Shown here piece after piece: positions 43,501 through 50,918 of a stretch of DNA of 64,000 nt (positions within the stretch are counted from its first letter, which is position 1; the number at the start of each line of letters is the position of its first letter). The notes below the pieces were generated by a model, which saw nothing but the letters and a program-made list of their open reading frames with translations, searched no databases and was not told the origin of the DNA. This DNA comes from Kitasatospora terrestris (lineage in GTDB: Bacteria; Actinomycetota; Actinomycetes; Streptomycetales; Streptomycetaceae), in the NCBI RefSeq assembly GCF_039542905.1, contig NZ_BAABIS010000001.1:7006001-7070000 (forward strand), written 5' to 3'. The position numbers and the translations under genes are program-made.

Positions 43501-43632
43501 CAGCTGCTCGCCGCCATGGGGTGCCCGCTCGGCCAGGGCTACCTGTTCGCCAGGCCGCTCACCGTCGAACAGGCCGGCGCCCTGGTCCAGGGCGACGCCG
43601 ACCTCGCCGGACTCCAGGACGGCCGACCCTGA
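40513..43632 (+). CDS. Membrane GGDEF-EAL protein with GAF-like and PAS domains
   Basis: Composite cyclic-di-GMP enzyme, 1039 aa. About ten N-terminal transmembrane helices (residues 10-315) are followed by a GAF-like region (about 325-460), PAS (about 470-590), GGDEF (GGDEF intact at 675-679) and EAL (EALVRW, EAL at 802-804; also NVSARQF, ELTES, IDDFGTGYSS, KIDKSFI). Both catalytic motifs are intact, so it could make and degrade c-di-GMP, the signal that controls streptomycete development through BldD. Codon 442 is TTA (41836-41838), so full translation needs the bldA tRNA. TTG start chosen on its ribosome site. Confidence 0.93.
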   Translation: MTRSRQRLTVCYFGWMGLLTLVYYLNPDDRIIWWTAMGLSGVGAIVLGTRMNRPAHPGYWYVLAAANLSFTIGEVTQVVYTEYLHVLTYPTLADAFYLAEYLLYALGVAGFIRWRTAHQDRGSMLDALILTVGLALLVWLYLIVPYERNPDLSWFQKAVSIAYPLGDVLLLLMLMRLLVPRGGKSRALLLLTVGSLGMLASDVLYGLIQLHGVWHIGTPVDFGWAAFYTLWGAAALHPSMVELTRPIPTQPTDITKGRLALLTLASLIAPAMLLFDVYRGDSSHAGVIAAFSAVLFLLVLARLAGIVVVHRNQLDRERALRMAGARLAGAVTVSEVADSVQSAAASLLPPNEPGAALLAVCEDGALKAGRNPCEGVLRVPRMDEVRTSRLLPVEELGGGLEEQFAGSPSVLVCPLALEQRALGEPLIGVLVVGGTEHRLTALWGSLDILAGQAALAVERVMLSRQVNQHNSELYFRTLVQSGSDVILILDDQDGIRYASSSAERVLGHHEPAGVPLTDLVPPEDVRAVQQALARMRTREQAEQREHWRLLRSDHSVIEAEVRWNDLRADPTVAGLVLTLRDVTDQRQMERELTHRAFHDSLTGLANRVLFLDRVGHALARSERRGTVTGVLFIDLDDFKVVNDTQGHAIGDELLVAVSLRVSTALRTSDTAARLGGDEFAVLVEDALSPADVGRTADAVLAVFEEPFRLSSGAVRVAASIGVATTEDSVDAAELLTHADLALYEAKAAGKRQWSRYQPQLQAGLVERHELNESLDTAIAESAFALYYQPIVDLASGDLVAFEALVRWPHERRGMVLPEDFIALAEESGQIVPLGAWVLERAVTEATAWQKLSGDRRTAGGRLPLRVSVNVSARQFRDAGFVDTVRRVVESSGIRPGTLILELTESVLMRRDERVRTDMRTLRDLGVRIAIDDFGTGYSSLSYLREFPISVLKIDKSFIDGLGLSEQQYALVEGITRIADTLGVQVIAEGIENDAQRQLLAAMGCPLGQGYLFARPLTVEQAGALVQGDADLAGLQDGRP

Positions 43633-43676
43633 CCGACTCATTGGCCCACGGGGGGAGGGGAGTGTAGACATAACCC

Positions 43677-46337
43677 ATGACCCGGATGGCCCGGTTCCGG
43701 GCGGCCCTCGACGTACGGAGCGTGGCGGGCCAGGTCTTCGTGCTGCAGCTGGTCGTCCTGCTGCTGGTGGTGGCCGCCGCCGCGGTCGAGTCCGTCCTGC
43801 AGTCCCGGGCCGACAGCGCCGACGAGGCGCGCAACCGCTCCGTCGCGGTCGCCCAGACCTACGCCAGCTCGCCGGGCATCGTCGCGGCCCTCCGCTCGCC
43901 CGACCCGACCGCGGTCCTGCAGCCCAGCGCCGAGGAGGCCCGGGTCAAGTCCGGTGTCGACTTCCTGGTGGTGCTCTCCACCGACGGCATCCGCTACACC
44001 CACCCGCTGCCCGACCGGATCGGCAAGAAGTTCGTCGGCACCTACGAGCCGGCGCTGCGCGGGCAGGTCGTCACCGAGACCGTCAACGGCACCATCGGCC
44101 GCCTGGTCCAGGCCGTCGTCCCGGTCACCGACCAGGACGGCACCGTGGTCGGCGCGGTCTCCTCCGGCGTCCGGATCAGCCAGATCAGCGCCAGCGCCGA
44201 CCGCCAGCTGCCGGTGCTGATCGGCGCCGCCGCGGCCGCCCTGCTGTGCGCCGGCGGCGGCGCCTTCCTGATCTCCCGACGGCTGCGCCGGCAGACCCGC
44301 GGCCTCGGCCCGACCGAGATGACCAGGATGTACGAGCACCACGACGCGGTGCTGCACGCTGTCCGCGAGGGCGTCCTGATCATCGGCGCCGAACAGCGCC
44401 TGCTGCTCGCCAACGACGAAGCCCGCCGACTGCTCGCCCTGCCGTCCGACTCCGAGGGCCGCCGCGTCCCCGACCTGGGCCTGGCCCGCCCGGTCGCCGA
44501 ACTGCTCGCCTCCGGCGGCGAGGCCAGCGACGAGGTGGTCACCGCCGGTGACCGGCTGCTCGCCGTCAACGTCCGCCCCACCGACCGCGGCGGCGGCCCG
44601 CCCGGCTACGTCGCCACCTTCCGCGACACCACCGAACTGCGGGTGCTCGGCGGCAAGGCCGACCTGGCCCGCCGCCGCCTGCAGCAGCTGTACGACGCCA
44701 GCGGCGCGATCGGCACCACCCTCGACATCGGCCGCACCTGCGAGGAGCTGGCCGAGGCGCTGGTCCCCGCGCTCGCCGACTACGCGGCCGTCGACCTCGC
44801 CGAGCCCGTGCTCCGCGGCGAACCGCCCGGCCCGGACCCGGCCTCCCCGATGCGCCGCACCGCGCTCACCGGCGTCACCCCCGCCCCGCTGCTGCTGCCG
44901 GTCGGCGCCGACGTCCCGATCGTGCCCGGCACCCCCCGCGCCCGCGCCCTCGCCGAACACCGCACGGTGCTGGAGACCGACCTGACCGACGCGATCCGCC
45001 GCTGGGCCGACGCCCACCCCACGGCCGCCGCCGGCGCCCGGGAGCAGGGCCTGCACTCGCTGATCGCCGTCCCGCTCACCGTCGGCGGCGTGGTGCTGGG
45101 CATCGCCACCTTCTGGCGGGCCTCCGCCCGCCCGGAGTCCTTCGACGCCGACGACCGCTCGCTCGCCGAGGAGCTGGTCGCCCGCGCCGCCATCTCGATC
45201 GAGAACGCCCGCCGCTACACCCGCGAGCACGGCATGGCCGTCACCCTGCAGCACAGCCTGCTGCCCGGCGCCCTGCCCCAGCAGTCCGCGCTGGACGTCG
45301 CCTACCGCTACCTGCCCGCGCAGGCCGGGGTCGGCGGCGACTGGTTCGACGTCATCCCGCTGCCCGGTGCCCGGGTCGCCCTGGTCGTCGGCGACGTGGT
45401 CGGCCACGGCCTGCACGCCGCCGCCACCATGGGCCGGCTGCGCACCGCCGTGCACAACTTCACCGCCCTCGACCTGCCGCCCGACGAGCTCCTCGGCCAC
45501 CTCGACGACCTGGTCAACCGGCTCGACCAGGACCGGGACACCGACGGACAGGTCCCGATCACCGGCGCCACCTGCCTGTACGCGGTCTACGACCCGGTCT
45601 CCCGGCAGTGCGCGGTGGCCCGGGCCGGACACCTGCTGCCCGCCCTGGTCCACCCCGACGGCCGGGTGGAGTTCCCCGAGGTCCCCGCCGGACCGCCGCT
45701 CGGCCTGGTCGGCCACCCCTTCGAGACCGCCGAACTGCTCCTGCCCGAGGGCAGCCGGCTGGTCCTCTACACCGACGGACTGGTCGAGTCCCGCGACCGG
45801 GACATCGACGAGGGCCTGGAGCTGCTCCGCGCGACCCTCGCGCACCCCGACCGCAGCCCCCAGCAGACCTGCGCCGACGTGCTCTCCACGCTGCTGCCCG
45901 TCACCCCCACCGACGACATCGCGCTGCTGGTCGCCCGCACCCGCGCGCTGCCCGCCGACCTGGTCGCGCAGTGGGAGGTCCCGGAGGACCCGGCCGCCGT
46001 CGCGGGCGTCCGCGCCGAGGCCACCCGGCAGATCGAGGCGTGGGGACTGGTCGAGCAGGGCTTCGCCGCCGAGCTGATCCTCAGCGAACTGATCACCAAC
46101 GCGATCCGGTACGCCAGCGGGCCGATCCGGGTCCGGCTGATCCTCGACCGGGCGCTGATCTGCGAGGTCGCCGACGGCAGCTCCACCTCGCCGCACCTGC
46201 GCTACGCCGCCGACACCGACGAGGGCGGCCGCGGCCTGTTCCTGGTCGCGCAGCTCGCCGAACGCTGGGGCACCCGGTACACCGCCACCGGCAAGGTGAT
46301 CTGGGCCGAGCTCAGCGGTGCTCGACCAGCTCCTTGA
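43677..46337 (+). CDS. Sensor PP2C/SpoIIE-type phosphatase with GAF and HATPase domains
   Basis: 886-aa signalling protein. Transmembrane helix 1 (about 22-42), an extracytoplasmic Cache-like sensor (about 45-180, DcuS/CitA-like) and helix 2 (182-202) are followed by PAS (215-320), GAF (about 335-510), and a PP2C/SpoIIE phosphatase (530-740; GGDWFDVIPL, GDVVGHG, TPTDDIALLV). A C-terminal histidine-kinase-like ATPase (745-886; ELITNAIRYA, GGRGLFLV) completes it. Phosphatase and anti-sigma-kinase-like modules in one chain suggest control of a sigma factor or anti-anti-sigma partner, which is not encoded nearby. The end overlaps the convergent SRPBCC gene by 26 bp. Confidence 0.92.
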   Translation: MTRMARFRAALDVRSVAGQVFVLQLVVLLLVVAAAAVESVLQSRADSADEARNRSVAVAQTYASSPGIVAALRSPDPTAVLQPSAEEARVKSGVDFLVVLSTDGIRYTHPLPDRIGKKFVGTYEPALRGQVVTETVNGTIGRLVQAVVPVTDQDGTVVGAVSSGVRISQISASADRQLPVLIGAAAAALLCAGGGAFLISRRLRRQTRGLGPTEMTRMYEHHDAVLHAVREGVLIIGAEQRLLLANDEARRLLALPSDSEGRRVPDLGLARPVAELLASGGEASDEVVTAGDRLLAVNVRPTDRGGGPPGYVATFRDTTELRVLGGKADLARRRLQQLYDASGAIGTTLDIGRTCEELAEALVPALADYAAVDLAEPVLRGEPPGPDPASPMRRTALTGVTPAPLLLPVGADVPIVPGTPRARALAEHRTVLETDLTDAIRRWADAHPTAAAGAREQGLHSLIAVPLTVGGVVLGIATFWRASARPESFDADDRSLAEELVARAAISIENARRYTREHGMAVTLQHSLLPGALPQQSALDVAYRYLPAQAGVGGDWFDVIPLPGARVALVVGDVVGHGLHAAATMGRLRTAVHNFTALDLPPDELLGHLDDLVNRLDQDRDTDGQVPITGATCLYAVYDPVSRQCAVARAGHLLPALVHPDGRVEFPEVPAGPPLGLVGHPFETAELLLPEGSRLVLYTDGLVESRDRDIDEGLELLRATLAHPDRSPQQTCADVLSTLLPVTPTDDIALLVARTRALPADLVAQWEVPEDPAAVAGVRAEATRQIEAWGLVEQGFAAELILSELITNAIRYASGPIRVRLILDRALICEVADGSSTSPHLRYAADTDEGGRGLFLVAQLAERWGTRYTATGKVIWAELSGARPAP

Positions 46338-46743
46338 ACAGCGCCAGGTCGGTCCGGACCGCCTCCTCGATGGTGTGGCTCTGCGCGAACCCCACCGGGC
46401 CGCCGCCCAGGTCGTCCCGCAGCGTCTCCGGGTCGTACTCCAGGCGCAGCTGCACCTGGGTGTGCGTCTCGTCCAGCGGACGCAGCGCGAAGGTGCCCTT
46501 CAGGTGCACCCCGTCCACGGTCTGCCAGGTCATCACCCGCCCCCGGCCGTGATCGGTCAGCTCGGCGACGAACGACCGCCGCACCCCGCCGATCTCCACG
46601 TCCAGCCGGGCCCGGTTGCGGCCGTGCGCGGCGGCGTGCCGCAGCCCGGCGACGAACCGCGGGTAGTCGGCGACCCGGTGCAACTGCTCCCAGGTCCGGC
46701 CGACCGGGGTGGTGACGTCGATCTGCTCCTCGAGGGTGGTCAT
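46312..46743 (-). CDS. SRPBCC (START-like) family protein
   Basis: 143-aa protein of the SRPBCC superfamily, often labelled polyketide cyclase/dehydrase. Pattern: EEQIDVTTPVGRTWEQLHRVADYPRFVAGL at the start, central beta strands, and a C-terminal helix (FAQSHTIEEAVRTDLALFKELVEHR) closing the hydrophobic cavity. ATG 46743 has GGAGG 5 nt before it. It binds a hydrophobic ligand or acts on lipids; there is no polyketide cluster here, so the cyclase label should not be taken literally. Confidence 0.87.
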   Translation of the reverse strand: MTTLEEQIDVTTPVGRTWEQLHRVADYPRFVAGLRHAAAHGRNRARLDVEIGGVRRSFVAELTDHGRGRVMTWQTVDGVHLKGTFALRPLDETHTQVQLRLEYDPETLRDDLGGGPVGFAQSHTIEEAVRTDLALFKELVEHR

Positions 46744-46816
46744 GCGCACCTCCTCCTCGCGTCCAGCCTGCCTCCGGCCCCCGGGCCGGGCAAACGCCCG
46801 GCCCGGGGGCGGCCGC

Positions 46817-47158
46817 TCACAGTTCTGCGGACCCGCCCTCGAAGGCCGCGGCCAGCCGCAGGTACGGCGCGGCCTCGGCGGCCCGGCCCTGCCGCTGCAG
46901 CACCCGGCCCAGCATCAGGTGGGCGTAGTGCTCGACCGGGTCGCGCGCGATCACCTCGCGCAGCTGCTCCTCGGCCCGGCGCAGCTGGGCGGAGTGGTAG
47001 TAGGCGCGGGCCAGCAGCAGGCGCGGGGCGACCTGCTCGGGGACCTCGGCGACCACCTCGGCCAGCATCGGGGCCGCGTCCGCGTACGCCTTGGAGTCGA
47101 AGTACAGGCGGGCGCGCTCCCAGCGCTGGACGGTGGTCTCCTCGCGGGTGGTGCTCAC
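46817..47158 (-). CDS. TPR-repeat protein
   Basis: 113 aa with about two and a half tetratricopeptide repeats: YFDSKAYADAAPMLAEVVAEVP, PRLLLARAYYHSAQLRRAEEQLREVI and AHLMLGRVLQRQGRAAEAAPYLRLA. The GTG start at 47158 has GAGGAG 6 nt before it; an ATG 33 bp upstream is less well placed. A small adaptor protein; partner unknown. A Leu/Ala-rich repeat-protein gene lies just upstream. Confidence 0.85.
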   Translation of the reverse strand: MSTTREETTVQRWERARLYFDSKAYADAAPMLAEVVAEVPEQVAPRLLLARAYYHSAQLRRAEEQLREVIARDPVEHYAHLMLGRVLQRQGRAAEAAPYLRLAAAFEGGSAEL

Positions 47159-47216
47159 GGGTGGCTCCTCTCTCGGTGACTCGTTGAACATTCACCGATC
47201 GGGAGTCATTCCCCGG

Positions 47217-48650
47217 TCACACCCCGGGTCGCTCCGCCGCCGGGGGCACGTCGGACAGGTCGAGCAGGCAGTGCATCAGCTCCAGCGGCAGGGCCGGGTT
47301 GGCCGCCGCGGCCTCCGCCAGCTCCGAGGCCAGCAGCCGGCGCAGCGCGGGCAGCGGCAGCCGGGGGTGGCGGGCGGCGGCCCGGGCCACCGCCCGGTCC
47401 GGGTCGGCGGTCAGCCGCTCCACCAGCTCGGGCGCCACCTGCGGGTCGCGCAGCGCGGCCAGGCGCAGCCGGGCGTCCGGGTGGCCGGCGAACCGGGCCA
47501 GGCCCGGGCGGGCGAAGTTCGGCCGCTCGGCCAGCGCGTCGTGGGCCCGGCCGCGGCCGCCCGCGTACAGCTCCACCAGCAGCTCGTGCGGGGCGTCCGG
47601 GCAGTGCTCGGCCAGCGCCAGGCGGACCCCCGGGTCCGGGTCGGCGGCCAGCGCGCGGACCGCCTCGGCCGGCAGGCCCGGCGCCGCGGCCGCGCCGCGG
47701 CGCAGCAGCGGGTGCGCGGAGGCCGCCAGTTCGGCCAGCGCCACGGGGTCGCCGTGCCGGGCCGTCACCCAGGCCGGTGCGGCGGTGCGGCCGTCCGGGA
47801 CGGAGATCCGGATCGCGGCCCGCTGCGGCTCCGTCAGGTCCGGGCGGACCGAGACCGCGAGGCGCACCTGCTCGACCGGGTCGACGGCCAGGGCGAGCGC
47901 CAGGTCGGTCGGCAGGTGCGGGTTGCCGGCCACGGCGGTGCGGATCCACGGGTCGTCGTCGTAGCGCAGCCACTCGCCGAGCCGGCGCTCGATCGGCGCG
48001 CGGGCGGCGGCCCGCTCGCGGCGGCGCGGGTCGCTCTCGGCGATGTACTCCGCCAGGGTGCGCGGCAGCGGGCGCTCGGTGCGGCGGGCCAGCCGGACGG
48101 CCGCCCGCACCACCGGGTCACGGTCGGCCGTCAGCTCGTGCCGGAGCCCGGCGGGCAGCTGCGGCCAGCCCTCGCGGGTGATCGCGGCGGCCCGGACGGC
48201 GGGCTGCGGGTCGCGGGCCAGCGCCGCCCGCAGGTCGGCCGGCAGGCCCGGGCAGGCGGGCACCAGGCGGCGGTTGTTCGCGTCCCGGTCGCCGGCCAGC
48301 GCGGCCAGCGCCTCGACGGGCAGCACCACCTGGCGCTCGGCGGCGGCCAGCGCGCAGGCGCGGCGCACGGTGCGGTCGCGGTCCAGGGCGAGCCGGCCGA
48401 GCAGGGCGGGCGGCAGGTGCGGGTTGTCGGCGAGCCGGCGGCGCACCGCCGGGGCCGGGTGGGCGAGGGCCGCCTCCACGGTGCCGGCCGGCAGCGCACG
48501 GGCGGAGAGCCAGCGGTCCTCGTCGGGTCGGCGCTCGGCGGCCAGCAGTCGGTCCAGCACGGCGGCCGGGGCCGCCGGGTTGGCGGCCAGCCCGGTGGGC
48601 CAGGCCAGCCGCAGCGCCGCCTCCCCGCCGGCGGCGGCCGTCAACTTCAC
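47217..48650 (-). CDS. Leucine-rich-variant/HEAT-like repeat protein
   Basis: 477-aa repeat protein. Units of about 24-25 residues recur with the pattern NPHLPPALLGRLALDRDRTVRRACA, NPHLPTDLALALAVDPVEQVRLAVSV and HPRLPLPALRRLLASELAEAAAA. This is the leucine-rich-repeat-variant form found in many streptomycetes. No signal or membrane segment. The start is uncertain: GTG 48650 is taken here, but GTG 48689 or 48701 in the same frame are possible and have a purine-rich stretch upstream. Function is probably protein binding. Confidence 0.75.
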   Translation of the reverse strand: MKLTAAAGGEAALRLAWPTGLAANPAAPAAVLDRLLAAERRPDEDRWLSARALPAGTVEAALAHPAPAVRRRLADNPHLPPALLGRLALDRDRTVRRACALAAAERQVVLPVEALAALAGDRDANNRRLVPACPGLPADLRAALARDPQPAVRAAAITREGWPQLPAGLRHELTADRDPVVRAAVRLARRTERPLPRTLAEYIAESDPRRRERAAARAPIERRLGEWLRYDDDPWIRTAVAGNPHLPTDLALALAVDPVEQVRLAVSVRPDLTEPQRAAIRISVPDGRTAAPAWVTARHGDPVALAELAASAHPLLRRGAAAAPGLPAEAVRALAADPDPGVRLALAEHCPDAPHELLVELYAGGRGRAHDALAERPNFARPGLARFAGHPDARLRLAALRDPQVAPELVERLTADPDRAVARAAARHPRLPLPALRRLLASELAEAAAANPALPLELMHCLLDLSDVPPAAERPGV

Positions 48651-48874
48651 TTCCGAACATGCCCGCTGAGGCAGTGTCAGCTCAACCACGTCTCCGTGCA
48701 CCTTCCCCCGGTCCAGGCAACGGAGCCGACAGTAACCGAGCCGGTGTGGTGCGTGCACGAGTTCTTGACAGGTAGGCCGGATCCGTCCCCGGACCCGGCG
48801 CCCTTCGGCCGAAGTCGTGGGGGAACGGCGGAGGAGGTGCGGGGGAGTCGTGCCCGCGGGGCCCGGCGGAGGGT

Positions 48875-49249
48875 CTAGTAGGCGCGCGGGACCGGACGGA
48901 AGGTGAGGTGGCGGCCCTCGTCCTCGCTGGTGGTGAGCTGGACGCGGGTGCCGATCGGGACGGCGCCCGGGAGGCCGCCGACCACCGCGGCCTGGACGGA
49001 GAAGCCCTCGTCCAGGGTCACCAGGTAGGGGCGGTCGGGGTGCGAGCCGCGGCGGGTCGGGCGAAGCAGGCGCTGCACCGTGCCCTGGCCGGCGCCGCGG
49101 GCCGGCTCCAGGTCGGCCGAGCCGCAGACCGGGCAGAGCATGCAGGTGACCGCGGCCGCGGAGCGGCACCAGTGGCACCGGCGGTAGGTCAGTTCGCCGT
49201 CCTCCGGGGTGGAGGGCGAGGTGGGTGCGATCGCGACGAGCGGGGTCAT
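48875..49249 (-). CDS. DUF35 protein, Zn-ribbon plus OB fold
   Basis: 124 aa. An N-terminal rubredoxin-like zinc ribbon (CHWCRSAAAVTCMLCPVCGS; four or five Cys) is followed by an OB-fold domain (GTVQRLLRPTRRG, YLVTLDEGFSVQAAVVGG, PIGTRVQLTTSEDEG). DUF35/ChsH2 proteins bind acyl-CoA and act beside thiolase-like or enoyl-CoA hydratase partners in lipid and steroid metabolism. No such partner is next door here. GGAG precedes the ATG. Three identical-type palindromes lie 90-165 bp upstream. Confidence 0.85.
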   Translation of the reverse strand: MTPLVAIAPTSPSTPEDGELTYRRCHWCRSAAAVTCMLCPVCGSADLEPARGAGQGTVQRLLRPTRRGSHPDRPYLVTLDEGFSVQAAVVGGLPGAVPIGTRVQLTTSEDEGRHLTFRPVPRAY

Positions 49250-49338
49250 GGCCGTCTCCTCTTCGAGCCCGGGTGCGCCGCCGTACCGCCGCCCGTCGCC
49301 GGGCGTGCGGTCGTGGCGCCTGCCGAGGAGGACGCTAT

Positions 49339-49351
49339 GGCACTCAGTGCC
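49339..49351. promoter_or_regulatory. GGCACTNAGTGCC operator copy 1
   Basis: GGCACTCAGTGCC, a perfect 13-bp palindrome with one central base, 90 bp upstream of the DUF35 gene. First of three copies. Confidence 0.65.
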
Positions 49352-49360
49352 GCCTGTAAA

Positions 49361-49373
49361 GGTACTGAGTGCC
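49361..49373. promoter_or_regulatory. GGCACTNAGTGCC operator copy 2
   Basis: GGTACTGAGTGCC, one mismatch from the palindrome. Its centre is 22 bp from that of copy 1, about two helical turns, so proteins on both sites would face the same side. Confidence 0.65.
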
Positions 49374-49401
49374 GGATCCTTGGAAATCGGGCACGGCCTG
49401 C

Positions 49402-49414
49402 GGCACTGAGTGCC
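49402..49414. promoter_or_regulatory. GGCACTNAGTGCC operator copy 3
   Basis: GGCACTGAGTGCC, a perfect copy. Centre-to-centre distance to copy 2 is 41 bp, about four turns. Confidence 0.65.
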
Positions 49415-49631
49415 ACGGGCTGGGTCCGGGCGTCTGCGTTCGTGGGCGGAGGGGTGGTGCCGGTCACATCCGGGGCGGACGGCGCGGCGAGCCGACGTGG
49501 CGTCAAGTCGACAATTTCCGTCGCTGGTTGACGGATCCGCAGGCACCCGCCGAACAGCGGGGGAGCGGTGGCCGGGTGGCGGATATCCGTTTCGTGGCCG
49601 CCCCGATATCGACGGCGTTCCCGGCTGCCTC

Positions 49632-49650
49632 TAAGGTATGCCTTAGCTTA
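49632..49650. promoter_or_regulatory. Iron box upstream of efeOBU
   Basis: TAAGGTATGCCTTAGCTTA resembles the DtxR/DmdR1 iron box (TTAGGTTAGGCTAACCTAA), about 12 of 19 positions, with an internal TAAGG/CCTTA inverted repeat. Its position about 83 bp before efeO fits iron-repressed expression. Confidence 0.6.
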
Positions 49651-49688
49651 CCGGGCAGCGGGGATCGGACCTGATCCCCGCTGCCCGG
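49651..49688 (+). promoter_or_regulatory. Perfect 16-bp hairpin in the efeO leader
   Basis: CCGGGCAGCGGGGATC (49651-49666) pairs perfectly with GATCCCCGCTGCCCGG (49673-49688) around a 6-nt loop. It starts directly after the iron box and ends 44 nt before the efeO start. It could be a transcript-stabilising leader, an attenuator or part of the promoter region. Confidence 0.7.
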
Positions 49689-49732
49689 CCTTGCGAGTCC
49701 CGCCCGTTCCGACCCCCGCCCGTGGAGTGTTC

Positions 49733-50863
49733 ATGTCCGCCCGTCGTTCGACCGCAGTCACGCTGCTCTCCATCGCCGTGGCCGGTGCCGCGCTGGCCGG
49801 TTGCTCCTCCAAGAAGGACGGCGGCTCCGCCGACGCGATCCAGGTGAACGCGACCGACACCGCCTGCGAGCTGTCGAAGACCACCTTCCCCGCCGGGCAC
49901 ATCGAGCTCGCCATCGCCAACAAGGGCTCGAAGACCACCGAGGTCTACATCTACGGCGAGGGCGACAAGATCGTCACCGAGCGCGAGAACATCGGCCCCG
50001 GCACCAAGGCCACCATCAACGCCGAGGTCAAGGCCGGCACCTACGAGGTCGCCTGCAAGCCCGGCCAGACCGGTGACGGCATCCGCCAGAAGATCACCGT
50101 CACCGGCGGCACCGAGGCCAAGAAGGACCCGCGCCTGGAGTCCGCGGTCGACGCGTACCGCAAGTACGCCCAGGAGCAGGCCGACGCCACCATCCCGGTG
50201 GTCACCCAGTTCGCCGACGCCGTCAAGGCCGGCGACCTGGAGAAGGCCAAGGCCCTGTTCGCCGCCTCCCGGGTCGGCTGGGAGCGCACCGAGCCGGTCG
50301 CCGAGAGCTTCGGCGACGTCGACCCGAAGACCGACACCCGCGAGGACGCCCTGGAGCCCGGCCAGGAGTGGACCGGCTGGCACAAGATCGAGAAGTCGCT
50401 CTGGGCCGACAACAAGATCGACGACTCGGACAAGAAGCTCGCCGACCAGCTGGTCGCCGACCTGACCGACTGGCAGAAGCGCATCCCGCAGGCCGAGATC
50501 ACCGCCACCGGCATGGCCAACGGCGCCAAGGAACTGCTGGACGAGGTCTCCAAGAACAAGATCACCGGTGAGGAGGACCGCTACTCCCACACCGACCTGT
50601 CCGACTTCGCCGCCAACGTCGAGGGCGCCCGCAAGGCGTACGAGCTGCTGAAGCCGGTCGCCGCCGAGAAGGACGCCGCGCTGGCCAAGACCCTGGACGG
50701 CGAGTTCGACGCGATCCAGGCGCTGCTCGCCAAGTACAAGCAGGGCGACGCCTACACCTCGTACGACAAGGTCACCGAGGCCGAGCGCAAGACCTTCCAG
50801 GACGCGGTGAACTCGCTGGGCGAGCCGCTGTCCAAGCTGGCCGCCGCCGTCGTCGTCCAGTAG
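49733..50863 (+). CDS. efeO: EfeO iron-uptake lipoprotein
   Basis: Cell-surface component of the EfeUOB ferrous/ferric iron uptake system. 376 aa from the ATG at 49733. Lipobox LAGC with Cys24. An N-terminal cupredoxin-like domain (about 35-126) is followed by a C-terminal M75 (imelysin-like) domain with the metal motif HxxE at His217-Glu220 (WHKIEKSLW). It probably binds iron and hands it to EfeU or EfeB. First gene of the operon, preceded by an iron-box-like site and a hairpin. Confidence 0.95.
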   Translation: MSARRSTAVTLLSIAVAGAALAGCSSKKDGGSADAIQVNATDTACELSKTTFPAGHIELAIANKGSKTTEVYIYGEGDKIVTERENIGPGTKATINAEVKAGTYEVACKPGQTGDGIRQKITVTGGTEAKKDPRLESAVDAYRKYAQEQADATIPVVTQFADAVKAGDLEKAKALFAASRVGWERTEPVAESFGDVDPKTDTREDALEPGQEWTGWHKIEKSLWADNKIDDSDKKLADQLVADLTDWQKRIPQAEITATGMANGAKELLDEVSKNKITGEEDRYSHTDLSDFAANVEGARKAYELLKPVAAEKDAALAKTLDGEFDAIQALLAKYKQGDAYTSYDKVTEAERKTFQDAVNSLGEPLSKLAAAVVVQ

Positions 50864-50918
50864 GTCCGGTAGTTTCACCGCCGAGTCCCACTCCCCCCAG
50901 CGCGAAGGAACACAGACG

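Noticed and set aside
43638..46196. 852-codon minus-strand frame
   Set aside because: Shadow of the phosphatase gene; repetitive Gly/Val/Asp composition and no recognisable domain.
46312..46743. Polyketide cyclase of a biosynthetic cluster
   Set aside because: SRPBCC fold only; no polyketide synthase or tailoring genes are near.
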